Of a stretch of DNA of 7,794 bases, positions 1-5,676 are shown in pieces; the first letter of the stretch is position 1, and every line of letters begins with the position of its first letter. The stretch is from DATKCN01 sp035513175. Its GTDB lineage: Bacteria; Chloroflexota; Chloroflexia; Thermomicrobiales; CFX8. The notes beneath the pieces are model-generated. The model was not told the DNA's origin. It worked only from the letters and a program-made list of their open reading frames with translations, and made no database searches. The stretch spans positions 1 through 7,794 of the forward strand of contig DATKCN010000071.1 of the NCBI GenBank assembly GCA_035513175.1. Direction: 5' to 3'. Position numbers and translations under genes: made by a program.

Positions 1-330
1 GATTCGCTCGATCGCTGGTTGACCGAGCGCTACTGCCTGTATACGTTCGATCGTAAAGGACAGGTATCGCGTCAGGAGATCGACCACGTCGTCTGGCCAT
101 TGCAGCCAGCCGAAGCAGAGATCGAGCGCAACACGATGACCCAACCACTCGGCCTCGACCTGGGACATAGCGAGCCGCTGTTGCACTTCTCGACGCGCCT
201 CGACGTGGTCGTCGGGCCCGCTGAGCTGGTAGCGGACCAGGGAAGCGGGGATTCACGCGTCGCATCAAATCCCGATCCTCGTGGCCAGGCAGCCCGAGGC
301 TGGGAGAAGTTTCGCCGCGGCCCAACATGA
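1..330 (+). CDS. YqjF-like DUF2071 protein, 3' end only
   Basis: This is the C-terminal 109 residues of a gene that enters from the left edge; frame 1 is open from the first base and stops at TGA 328-330. The stretch reading DSLDRWLTERYCLYT, then PWPLQPAEAEIE-type residues (here VWPLQPAEAEIERN), then LLHFSTRLDVVVGP matches the end of the YqjF branch of DUF2071, a family of roughly 220-250 residues with no established biochemical role. The family normally ends close to the 'LDVVVGP' strand. Here about 35 further residues, rich in Gly, Arg, Asp and Pro, follow from roughly residue 77 and look unlike any conserved domain, so the tail may come from a lost stop codon. The gene converges on the DUF4395 gene 85 bases away. 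Family assignment is by recognition of the motifs; function is unknown. Confidence 0.8.
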   Translation, partial: DSLDRWLTERYCLYTFDRKGQVSRQEIDHVVWPLQPAEAEIERNTMTQPLGLDLGHSEPLLHFSTRLDVVVGPAELVADQGSGDSRVASNPDPRGQAARGWEKFRRGPT

Positions 331-388
331 CGCTATCGAACCTGTGTGCCGCCAATCTACGGCGATGTCGCGCTGACTTGATGCATAT

Positions 389-409
389 GGGGTCGCGCGA
401 CGCGAGCCC
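389..409. terminator. Possible hairpin between convergent genes
   Basis: An imperfect inverted repeat lies between the stops of the left-edge YqjF gene and the DUF4395 gene. Its arms are GGG-G-TCGCG and CGCGA-G-CCC with a CGA loop and one G-G mismatch, giving 8 pairs. There is no T-run on either side, so it is not a canonical intrinsic terminator. Its position between converging stops is the only argument for a termination role. Confidence 0.3.
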
Positions 410-415
410 TGCCCG

Positions 416-868
416 CTACCCGCTCGACAGCCGGTACTTCACCCGCTTGAGCTGAAAGTACAGGAAGCAGCCGAGACAGAAGCCAGCGAGGGCGACGGCC
501 GCGGCTGCTGCGACCATGAGGGAGAGCGTCCAGCCGAGCATCGGCAGCCCCGCCACGAACGCCAGCTGCGAGAGAGCGAGCAGGCTTACGGCGATGGCGT
601 TGTTGAAGCGTTGGAGACGTCGGTCTTCCCGCTCCGCCGTTTGATTGCGCGCGGCGAACAGGCGCTTGCCGAGCGCGACGATCGGATTCAGACGAGGTCC
701 GAACAGAACGCCTGGAAGCATGACCGCCAGTAGCGCGGTCGTAATCAGCGGCTGTCCCAGCGCCAGGGCCAGCAGCACTCCCAGCAGCAACACCCAGCGA
801 TTCAGCGACACGATCGGCATCGGCACGCCGTCCCGAGCGCGCGCCGCTGGTTCGGCCATGACGCTCAT
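416..868 (-). CDS. DUF4395 four-helix membrane protein
   Basis: A 150-residue integral membrane protein of the DUF4395 family; its biochemical function is not known. Hydrophobic segments lie at about residues 24-40, 42-56, 93-109 and 112-136. A polar loop between helices 2 and 3 holds GKRLFAARN and the acidic/basic stretch ending RRLQRFNNAIAV. The last helix ends with the family hallmark GFCLGCFLY (C131 and C134 as CxxC), suggesting redox or metal chemistry at the membrane face, which is inference. The chosen ATG overlaps the stop of the upstream 71-residue gene as ATGA and has CTCTCC on the plus strand (GGAGAG on the coding strand, 874-879) 5 nt upstream. The frame stays open to 1168, but the extension reads through the neighbouring gene out of frame and has no membrane or family signal. 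Internal ATGs at residues 4 and 17 are alternatives. Confidence 0.85.
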   Translation of the reverse strand: MSVMAEPAARARDGVPMPIVSLNRWVLLLGVLLALALGQPLITTALLAVMLPGVLFGPRLNPIVALGKRLFAARNQTAEREDRRLQRFNNAIAVSLLALSQLAFVAGLPMLGWTLSLMVAAAAAVALAGFCLGCFLYFQLKRVKYRLSSG

Positions 869-1080
869 GGCCGCTCTCCACTCATGCGGCGTCTCGGGCG
901 CGCCTTGCGCGCGAATCCCCGCGCCTTCTCGACCATGCGGTCGAACGCGATGTCGGCGTCGGTTGGCGGGGCGTCGGGGTCCTGCTCTTCGAGAGGTGGA
1001 ATGTGCCAGTCGACTGAGAAGCCCCATACTCGTGGCACGGGCTGTCGATCGGACGCGCTGGGGTTCGTTGTGTCGTTCAT
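865..1080 (-). CDS. 71-residue unknown protein coupled to DUF4395
   Basis: A small soluble, charged protein that I do not recognise. It has a polar N-terminus, an aromatic core VWGFSVDWHIPPLEE (about residues 18-32), an acidic Pro/Asp linker (33-42), then a basic helix-like end with AFDRMVEKARGFARKARPRRR. No signal peptide or membrane segment is visible. Evidence that it is real: a strong GGGGAG ribosome site (plus-strand CTCCCC, 1086-1091) 5 nt before the ATG, and its TGA overlapping the next ATG as ATGA, the hallmark of translational coupling to the DUF4395 membrane protein. The basic tail may face the membrane or bind its partner, which is only a guess. The plus-strand reading over the same bases (884-1099) lacks these signals and was treated as a shadow. 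Confidence 0.7.
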   Translation of the reverse strand: MNDTTNPSASDRQPVPRVWGFSVDWHIPPLEEQDPDAPPTDADIAFDRMVEKARGFARKARPRRRMSGERP

Positions 1081-1482
1081 GTCGTCTCCCCACGGATGAC
1101 GCGATCGCGGCGCTCCTGCCGGAGGCCGGGATCTGCTGATTGCAAAAGCGGTGGACGGAGGCGCCCACGCTCGCGACTGACCGGTGTCAGGACGCGGGCG
1201 TCAGGCGTGAAGACACGGCATGCGGCCGTGAGACACACCGAGCAGATCGATGTACGAGGAGTAGACCGGACGAAACGACCACTGACCGGCGCGGAGACGC
1301 CGCGGCAACAGTCCGGCATGCGGCGCCGCGCTCATCCTGTTGTTGACGACGTTCGGCTCGGTGGTCATCGGTCATTCCCGGCCAGAGGCTGAGATCGCCG
1401 TCGCGATCCAGGGACAAGGTTACGCGCTCGTCACAGAGGGTACAACGCGCGTTGCTGGGAGGTATTCCGCCAGCGGCGCTTG
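1081..1482. other. Gene-free gap of about 400 bases
   Basis: Between the 71-residue gene and the stop of the B3/B4 gene I find no convincing coding frame. Several short open frames exist on both strands, but their translations are Arg/Ser-rich, overlap each other and lack ribosome sites. I see no tRNA fold and no convincing promoter hexamer pair. The gap must carry the promoter of the 71-aa/DUF4395 pair and the end of the tRNA-nucleotidyltransferase operon. What it does hold is a short hairpin at 1214-1230 (CACGGC, loop ATGCG, GCCGTG) and a degenerate repeat described separately. Confidence 0.55.
1176..1324. repeat. Degenerate repeat, two copies
   Basis: Two collinear pairs of identical words occur in the gene-free gap: ACTGACCGG at 1176-1184 and 1281-1289, and CGGCATGCGGC at 1216-1226 and 1314-1324. 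Copy 1 spans about 51 bases and copy 2 about 44, so they differ by a 7-base indel; the sequence between the words is only loosely similar. In each copy the second word borders an inverted repeat (CACGGC/GCCGTG in copy 1, GCGGCGCCGC in copy 2). It could be a decayed tandem duplication or paired sites, or chance in GC-rich DNA. Confidence 0.35.
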
Positions 1483-2166
1483 TTACCGAAACACGCGCCG
1501 GTCCAGCACCGACAGACCCGGCGAGACGAGGCCCGCATAGCGGGTGATGTCGTCCAGATGCGTATCAACGACGGCGGGATCGACGCCCGGTGGAACGTAC
1601 GTGACGTAGAGCGCCGATGTCGTGGAGTCGGTGGCGCGGGTGCGCGCGTCCTGCCCGTAGATGATGCTGCAGATGACGCCCTTCGCATCGGCCATATACA
1701 TGTCGCCAGGACGCAACGCGCCCTCCTGGCCCGTGATCAATGTGTACGGCGTCGGCTCCTCCGCGTGTTCGATGCGCAGCGCGGGCTCGACGGCGTCGAG
1801 ATCGTGCACGGCGGTGAGCAGATGGTTCTTCAGCTCTGCCATGAACATCGTTTCGACCAGCGCCGATACGCTGGCGATCGGCTTGCCCTTCAGCGCGACC
1901 GATTCGAGCTGGAGCTGGACGTGGTAGGTCTTGTCGAAGCGGCGGTAGTAGGTGGCGTACGCGCCGAGCACAGGCAGCGCCCGCAGCTCGGGGCGTGTCA
2001 AGCTGCCGTAGCGCTCGCGCAGTTCCGCTTCCAGATCCGCCTTGATAGTGTCGAGGGCTGACGCTGCGGCGGGATTCGTGACACCGTCGAGCGCCAGCAC
2101 GGCCACGGCGCCATCCGGAAACGCGGCGCGCCATGAGTCAGTGACGGTGATATCCAACCCGCTCAT
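1483..2166 (-). CDS. Stand-alone B3/B4 (PheRS-beta editing-like) domain protein
   Basis: A 227-residue protein of the solo B3/B4 family (COG3382 type), related to the domain in the beta subunit of phenylalanyl-tRNA synthetase that hydrolyses mischarged Tyr-tRNA(Phe). Family-like segments in order: LPVLGAYATYYRRF (64-77), the LKGKPIASVSALVE segment before a hydrophobic helix (92-105), HDLDAVEPALRI (121-132), a pseudo-repeat GALRPGDMYMADAKGVIC (149-166), and ALYVTYVPPGVD near the C-terminus (185-196). None of the catalytic core of a synthetase is present, so it cannot charge tRNA. Its ATG overlaps the upstream DUF2071 stop as ATGA, and it ends an operon headed by a tRNA nucleotidyltransferase. 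A role in trans-editing or RNA binding is inference; solo members generally lack a proven function. The nearest ribosome site (GAAGG) is about 11 nt away, so translation probably relies on coupling. Confidence 0.8.
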   Translation of the reverse strand: MSGLDITVTDSWRAAFPDGAVAVLALDGVTNPAAASALDTIKADLEAELRERYGSLTRPELRALPVLGAYATYYRRFDKTYHVQLQLESVALKGKPIASVSALVETMFMAELKNHLLTAVHDLDAVEPALRIEHAEEPTPYTLITGQEGALRPGDMYMADAKGVICSIIYGQDARTRATDSTTSALYVTYVPPGVDPAVVDTHLDDITRYAGLVSPGLSVLDRRVFR

Positions 2167-2972
2167 ATACTGGTCGCCTTCTGCGTTCTGCTCCGGGCGG
2201 ACGACGCCGGCGCGGCGTCCCGCGATGACACTGGTGCGTGGCCAGCATCAGGCAGGCCGCCAGCGGCATGCCATTCGTGTGGGATGTCGCGCATGATCAG
2301 GGCGCAGTCGAACTCGACGCTTCCGCTCGGGAAGTGGCGCGGGTCGTCGAAGTAGCTGGACGTGACGCGCTCGACCGTCAGCGGCTCGACACGCCAGGTA
2401 TCGGTTTCCAGACGGATCGCGTCCAGTTTCTCCGAGTGCCGGCGAGCTGAGAGCCCGACCGCCCCGTTCTCGAAGAAGCAGGATGCGTCGGCGAGCGACG
2501 CGAAGCGTGAACTATCCGGCAGCGAGTCGGCGCGCCGCCCGCGCAGCTCAACCGTTGTTTCACCATCCGCCGAGCGCATCGCGAGCGCGACCGCGATGCC
2601 GTCGTCGGCCACGTCGAAGGTCGCTCGCTGGTGCTCGCCCGGAAAGAGCCTGCCGCCGGCGAGGCGGTTCATGAACGAACTGGAGTCGCGGCGCGGAATG
2701 TAGACTCCCTCGCGTATCTGACCGTGCTCGTCATCCCATTCGACCGCGATGCGGTGCGCGGCGTTCTCGCTGCGCAGGCCGAGCGGAAATGGCAGAAGGC
2801 TCGGACGAATCTGCTCCAGGCGGATGAGACAGATGCCGGCCATGCCCGCGCCGCCATGCAGCTTCGGCCGCAAGCCGGACGGAAGCAGTTCCGCGAGCAC
2901 GTCCGGGTCGACGCGGTAGTTCACGAGGACGCGGCGGCGAATGACGCCTCGAATCGCGGGCATCCGGATCAT
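2163..2972 (-). CDS. DUF2071 family protein
   Basis: A 269-residue soluble protein of the DUF2071 family, function unknown. Recognisable stretches are GVIRRRVLVNYRVDPDVL (9-26), GMAGICLIRLEQIRP (43-57), SENAAHRIAVEWD (68-80), GVYIPRRDSSS (89-99), GGRLFPGEHQRATFDV (106-121), WRVEPLTVERV (193-203) and a final strand FDCALIMRDIPHEWH (221-235). After HEWH about 34 residues rich in Ala, Ser, Arg and Pro follow, apparently outside the domain, running up to the overlap with the next gene. The start is fixed by a near-perfect AGGAGGT site 5 nt upstream, placed directly after the stop of the tRNA nucleotidyltransferase gene 12 nt away. It is the middle gene of that operon. It belongs to a different branch from the YqjF-like fragment at the left edge of the window. 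Confidence 0.85.
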   Translation of the reverse strand: MIRMPAIRGVIRRRVLVNYRVDPDVLAELLPSGLRPKLHGGAGMAGICLIRLEQIRPSLLPFPLGLRSENAAHRIAVEWDDEHGQIREGVYIPRRDSSSFMNRLAGGRLFPGEHQRATFDVADDGIAVALAMRSADGETTVELRGRRADSLPDSSRFASLADASCFFENGAVGLSARRHSEKLDAIRLETDTWRVEPLTVERVTSSYFDDPRHFPSGSVEFDCALIMRDIPHEWHAAGGLPDAGHAPVSSRDAAPASSARSRTQKATSI

Positions 2973-2977
2973 GGCGT

Positions 2978-2984
2978 ACCTCCT
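2978..2984 (-). promoter_or_regulatory. AGGAGGT ribosome binding site abutting a stop codon
   Basis: On the coding strand the TAG of the tRNA nucleotidyltransferase gene (2987-2985) is followed immediately by AGGAGGT, then 5 nt, then the ATG of the DUF2071 gene. A ribosome finishing the first gene covers this site, so initiation downstream is probably partly by reinitiation. It fixes the start of the second gene and argues that the two are one transcript. Confidence 0.8.
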
Positions 2985-4457
2985 CTAGGTCCGGCGAACG
3001 CTCCCGGCGATCGCCTGGTCGAGTTGGTCGTCCGGCGCGGCCATCCAGTTGCGCGCGTGGCGCTCAGCGGTCTCGCGGTCCCCGGGAGCCAGATCGCCGT
3101 CGATCACCATATCACGCAGGCGTTCCTTGACGTGCTTGATCCAGATGCCTGGCGGCAGATCGAACATGGCCATCAGCTCGTCGCCGTCCAGCGGGCTCTG
3201 GAGCTGATCCAGCGCGAATTGTTTCTCCAGCCGCTGGAAGTGAGAGCGCAGACCGCCGACCCGCGCGGCGGCGGCGGCCTGCTTGTCGGCGCGGGCGCTG
3301 GTGACATCGGCGGCAGCCAGATCGAGCAGATCGTCGAACGCGTCACCCGCCTCAAGCGCCAGCCGTCGCACGGCGGAGTCGGTCCAGCTTTCGTCGTAGC
3401 CGGCCGCGCGCAGGTGCATCGCGACCAGTCTTCGCGTCCTCTCCTCCAGCGCCTTCTCCTGCTTCAGACGCCGCGCGACGCGCCGCGCCAGATCGGCTCC
3501 GGCCAGCTCATGCCCAAAGAAGTGCACCTCTCCCCGGGCGTCAACACTGCGCGTCATCGGCTTGGCGGCGTCGTGCAATAGCGCCGCCCAGCGCACGGCC
3601 AGCCGCGCCGGGGACTGCCGCACGACCCTCATCGTGTGCTCCCAGATGTCCTTGTGCCGAGCCCCAGCGGCGTCGCGGTCGTCCTCGACCATCGGGACAA
3701 TCTCGGGCAGGACGTGCCGAATCAGGTCCGCGTCGTCCAGCGCGATGAGACCACGGTCGGGATCGGGCGAAACGAGCAGCCGGTTCAGTTCGTTGGCGAC
3801 CCGCTCGCGGCTGATGCGGGCGAGCTGCGGTCCCGCTCGGCGCATGGCGTCCAGCGTCTTGGGAGCGATGTCGAATCCGAGCTGGGCAGCGAAACGCGCG
3901 GCGCGCAGGACGCGCAACGGGTCCTCGTTGAAACGCTCGTCGGCGACGCCAACGGCAACGATGCGGCGCTCGCGAAGATCGGCAACGCCGCCGAACGGGT
4001 CCACAAGCTCGCCTGTGGTCGGCTGCACGGCGATGGCGTTGATGGTGAAGTCACGCCGGGCCAGATCGCTGGTGAGATCGACGCCGTGACTGACGGTCGG
4101 CCGGCGGTCGGGGGTCGGATACACTTCACTACGGTAGGTCGTTATCTCGACGAGCGAGCGGGAGCCGTCCGGACGGTCGAACACGAAACCGACCGTGCCG
4201 AAGTCCTCGCCGACGGTGTAGACCGACGACGGCTCTGCTGCCGCGCCGACCAGCTGCGTACGTGACGGTTCAGCTGAGGTGGCGAAGTCTAGGTCGGTCG
4301 TTGAGCGGCCCAGCAACAGGTCTCGCACCGTGCCGCCAACGAGATACAGCGCCTCGCCTTGGTCGTCGAAAGCGCGCGTCAGGCGCAGCGTGACAGCCCG
4401 CTCACGCTCAGGCAGCCCTTCCATCAATTCCGGTATGCGCGGGTGGGTGTCACTCAC
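2985..4457 (-). CDS. cca: CCA-adding tRNA nucleotidyltransferase / poly(A) polymerase family, with HD domain
   Basis: A 490-residue class II nucleotidyltransferase that most likely builds or repairs the 3' CCA end of tRNA using CTP and ATP. In order: LVGGTVRDLLLG (39-50), the metal-binding DLD (D55, D57), RRDFTINAIA (134-143), DPFGG (153-157), the nucleotide-selecting EDPLRVLRAARF (178-189) and RISRERVANEL (214-224). An HD phosphohydrolase-like region follows, with ALLHDAAKP (H295, D296) and HFFGHELAG (312-320). A C-terminal segment has LDGDELMAMFDLPPG (423-437), as in long bacterial CCA enzymes. Sequence alone does not separate CCA-adding, A-adding and poly(A) polymerase activity; CCA addition is the usual role where no second paralogue exists. 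The start is GTG with GGAGGG 11 nt upstream, a wide spacing; an ATG at residue 12 is the alternative. It heads an operon with DUF2071 and B3/B4 genes. Confidence 0.9.
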   Translation of the reverse strand: MSDTHPRIPELMEGLPERERAVTLRLTRAFDDQGEALYLVGGTVRDLLLGRSTTDLDFATSAEPSRTQLVGAAAEPSSVYTVGEDFGTVGFVFDRPDGSRSLVEITTYRSEVYPTPDRRPTVSHGVDLTSDLARRDFTINAIAVQPTTGELVDPFGGVADLRERRIVAVGVADERFNEDPLRVLRAARFAAQLGFDIAPKTLDAMRRAGPQLARISRERVANELNRLLVSPDPDRGLIALDDADLIRHVLPEIVPMVEDDRDAAGARHKDIWEHTMRVVRQSPARLAVRWAALLHDAAKPMTRSVDARGEVHFFGHELAGADLARRVARRLKQEKALEERTRRLVAMHLRAAGYDESWTDSAVRRLALEAGDAFDDLLDLAAADVTSARADKQAAAAARVGGLRSHFQRLEKQFALDQLQSPLDGDELMAMFDLPPGIWIKHVKERLRDMVIDGDLAPGDRETAERHARNWMAAPDDQLDQAIAGSVRRT

Positions 4458-4538
4458 GACGTCGGCGTCCCTCCGTCACAAGTCTAGCCCACGTTGGTTG
4501 AGGCGTAACCCGCGTCGCGCTCGCGCCCGGCAACACAA

Positions 4539-4558
4539 AGCCCCTCCGAAGAGGGGCT
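4539..4558 (-). terminator. Intrinsic terminator with UUCG tetraloop
   Basis: A perfect 8-bp inverted repeat, AGCCCCTC / GAGGGGCT, encloses a 4-base loop. Read on the minus strand the loop is TTCG closed by C-G, the extra-stable C(UUCG)G tetraloop, and the stem is followed by TTGTGTTG, a modest U-rich stretch. It begins about 34 bases after the stop of the 61-residue microprotein gene and before the start of the tRNA nucleotidyltransferase gene, so it separates those two transcripts. On the plus strand no U-run follows. Confidence 0.8.
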
Positions 4559-4592
4559 GTCAACGCTCTCGACTGCCGGGCGTCGACGGGGC

Positions 4593-4778
4593 TCAGACGC
4601 GTGGCGCGTCGCCGTCCTCCAGCGTCGTGAGAAGCCAGCCGATAACGGGGATCGATAGTCCCAGCACGATGCTGCGATAAAGCAGCTCGCGCCTGCTCAG
4701 GCCGCGCTGGCCAACGTCACGCAGCAGTCTGGCGACTTCGTCGTCGCAGCCGTCCTCGAGTCTGTCATCGCCGTCCAT
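4593..4778 (-). CDS. 61-residue membrane microprotein with Tat-like leader motif
   Basis: A tiny protein with an acidic N-terminal part (MDGDDRLEDG), an amphipathic helix-like part DDEVARLLRDVGQRG, then LSRRELLYRS (27-36), and one hydrophobic segment SIVLGLSIPVIGWLL (36-50) followed by a short acidic tail. The SRRxLL plus hydrophobic stretch closely resembles the twin-arginine leader of ABC-transporter solute-binding proteins in Chloroflexota, but no mature protein follows, and no AxA cleavage site is visible. It is probably a single-pass membrane protein, or the leftover leader of a lost binding protein. The start is chosen for the GGAGGG site 7 nt upstream; an in-frame ATG at 4826 would give 77 residues but has only a weak GAAAG. 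A candidate promoter lies upstream and a strong terminator downstream, so it looks like a free-standing gene. Confidence 0.65.
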   Translation of the reverse strand: MDGDDRLEDGCDDEVARLLRDVGQRGLSRRELLYRSIVLGLSIPVIGWLLTTLEDGDAPRV

Positions 4779-4783
4779 GCTCG

Positions 4784-4791
4784 TCCCTCCC
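4784..4791 (-). promoter_or_regulatory. Ribosome binding site deciding the 61-residue start
   Basis: The coding strand reads GGGAGGGA ending 5 nt before the ATG at 4778. This is much stronger than anything in front of the in-frame ATG at 4826, which has only GAAAG in a suboptimal place, and so favours the 61-residue over the 77-residue product. Confidence 0.65.
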
Positions 4792-4844
4792 AGTATCCAC
4801 TCCCGCGCGTCCACCTGCGCGCTCATTCAAGCTTTCACGTCCCC

Positions 4845-4873
4845 ACAATAGCGGGTGATGGCCGATTCGGCAA
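4845..4873 (-). promoter_or_regulatory. Candidate sigma-70-type promoter for the microprotein gene
   Basis: On the minus strand TTGCCG (-35, 4873-4868) and TATTGT (-10, 4850-4845) are separated by exactly 17 bases; each matches the consensus at 4 of 6 positions. Transcription would begin near 4838, some 60 bases before the preferred ATG. A dyad GCCGA-T-TCGGC (4861-4871) overlaps the -35 box and spacer and could be an operator, or a coincidence. Confidence 0.45.
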
Positions 4874-4965
4874 GGGATGAATGCGCAAATCAGGCGCGAG
4901 TTCTGAAGTCCCGGTCGCGGACGACCGACGAGCGAGTGCCCGTGTCGTGGCGGTCGAGGCGAGGA

Positions 4966-5622
4966 TCAGGAATACACCCGCACCAGGATGTCAGTGGGCT
5001 TGAAGCTGTTCATGGCGTTCTGGTCGTTCGGGCAGGCGGAGACGACGACGAGGGTGTCCATGTGCGCCTTCAACAGCACGTTGTCGTTGCGGACTGACAG
5101 CGGCTGGCGGATCTCGAATTCACCGCGTCCCTTGATGCCGACGTTCATGAACCAGTTGATCGGGTCGGGCAGCTGGTCCGGCGCAACTTCATAGCTGCGG
5201 GCCGACAGCGCCTTGAGGAAATTGTCGCGGCAGTTGAGGTGACCTTCGATGCCGTAGTCGTCCATATAGCGTTGCTCGTCACAGGCAGGAAAGAGCATGT
5301 CGTGTCGCCCGACCGAGTCCGCGATGATGGTGAACATGCGGTTATGTCGGCTGGAGTACAGCCCGTCATCCTGCCGCAGCATCAGCGAATTGTTCGCGGC
5401 GCGCGTGTGAGCGGGAGAGAGCGTCTCATCGAAGTCGTTGAGGTTGAAGGCGACGCAGCACGCCACCTGACCACCCAATGTGTCGGAAAACTGGATGAGC
5501 TGGTTCTCTTTGACCTCGAAAGCCGAACCCTGCGCGGGCCGCACCTGCGACGCGCGCCGCGCCATGCGGCCGATCAGTGGGCTCTCCGGGATGGCGCCGC
5601 GCTGACCCTGTTGCGTGACCAT
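4966..5622 (-). CDS. DUF1989 (urea carboxylase-associated type) protein
   Basis: A 218-residue soluble protein of the DUF1989 family. After about 32 variable residues, family segments follow: GSAFEVKENQLIQFSDTLGG (32-51), QVACCVAFN (52-60), DETLSPAHTR (65-74), GLYSSRHNRMFTI (87-99), DSVGRHDMLFPACD (102-115), GIEGHLNCRDNF (124-135), PDPINWFMNV (152-161) and VSACPNDQN (194-202). The conserved His and Cys residues around 107, 114, 128 and 131 are plausible metal ligands. Some DUF1989 pairs next to urea carboxylase-like genes form carboxyguanidine deiminase; here it is single with no carboxylase or allophanate hydrolase in view, so that role should not be transferred. It lies 54 nt after fabF with a good AGGGGA site 5 nt before the ATG, and is probably co-transcribed with it. 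The substrate is unknown. Confidence 0.85.
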   Translation of the reverse strand: MVTQQGQRGAIPESPLIGRMARRASQVRPAQGSAFEVKENQLIQFSDTLGGQVACCVAFNLNDFDETLSPAHTRAANNSLMLRQDDGLYSSRHNRMFTIIADSVGRHDMLFPACDEQRYMDDYGIEGHLNCRDNFLKALSARSYEVAPDQLPDPINWFMNVGIKGRGEFEIRQPLSVRNDNVLLKAHMDTLVVVSACPNDQNAMNSFKPTDILVRVYS

Positions 5623-5676
5623 GCTGTTCCCCTGAGCGTTCCATCGCGCGCCACACCGACGCGCCTCAATCCTGAC

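Noticed and set aside
869..1168. 100-codon N-terminal extension of the DUF4395 protein
   Set aside because: It is out of frame with the coupled 71-residue gene over the same bases, and the ATGA overlap with a good ribosome site fixes the start at 868.
1449..1479. Inverted repeat after the B3/B4 gene as a terminator
   Set aside because: On the relevant minus strand two G-U pairs become A-C mismatches, the loop is 11 bases, and no U-run follows.
2631..3581. Plus-strand open frame (316 codons) opposite the tRNA nucleotidyltransferase and DUF2071 genes
   Set aside because: It is antisense to two recognised genes, crosses their junction, and its translation matches no family.
3636..4265. Plus-strand open frame (209 codons) opposite the tRNA nucleotidyltransferase N-terminus
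   Set aside because: It mirrors the conserved nucleotidyltransferase motifs on the other strand and shows no domain of its own.
4481..4486. TAGACT as a -10 box for the tRNA nucleotidyltransferase operon
   Set aside because: No acceptable -35 box lies at 16-18 bases (best is TTACGC), so I could not support it, although a promoter between the terminator and 4457 is expected.
4912..4927. Hairpin CGGTCG-CGGA-CGACCG after the DUF1989 gene as a terminator
   Set aside because: The stem is only 6 bp and is followed by no T-rich run on the minus strand.
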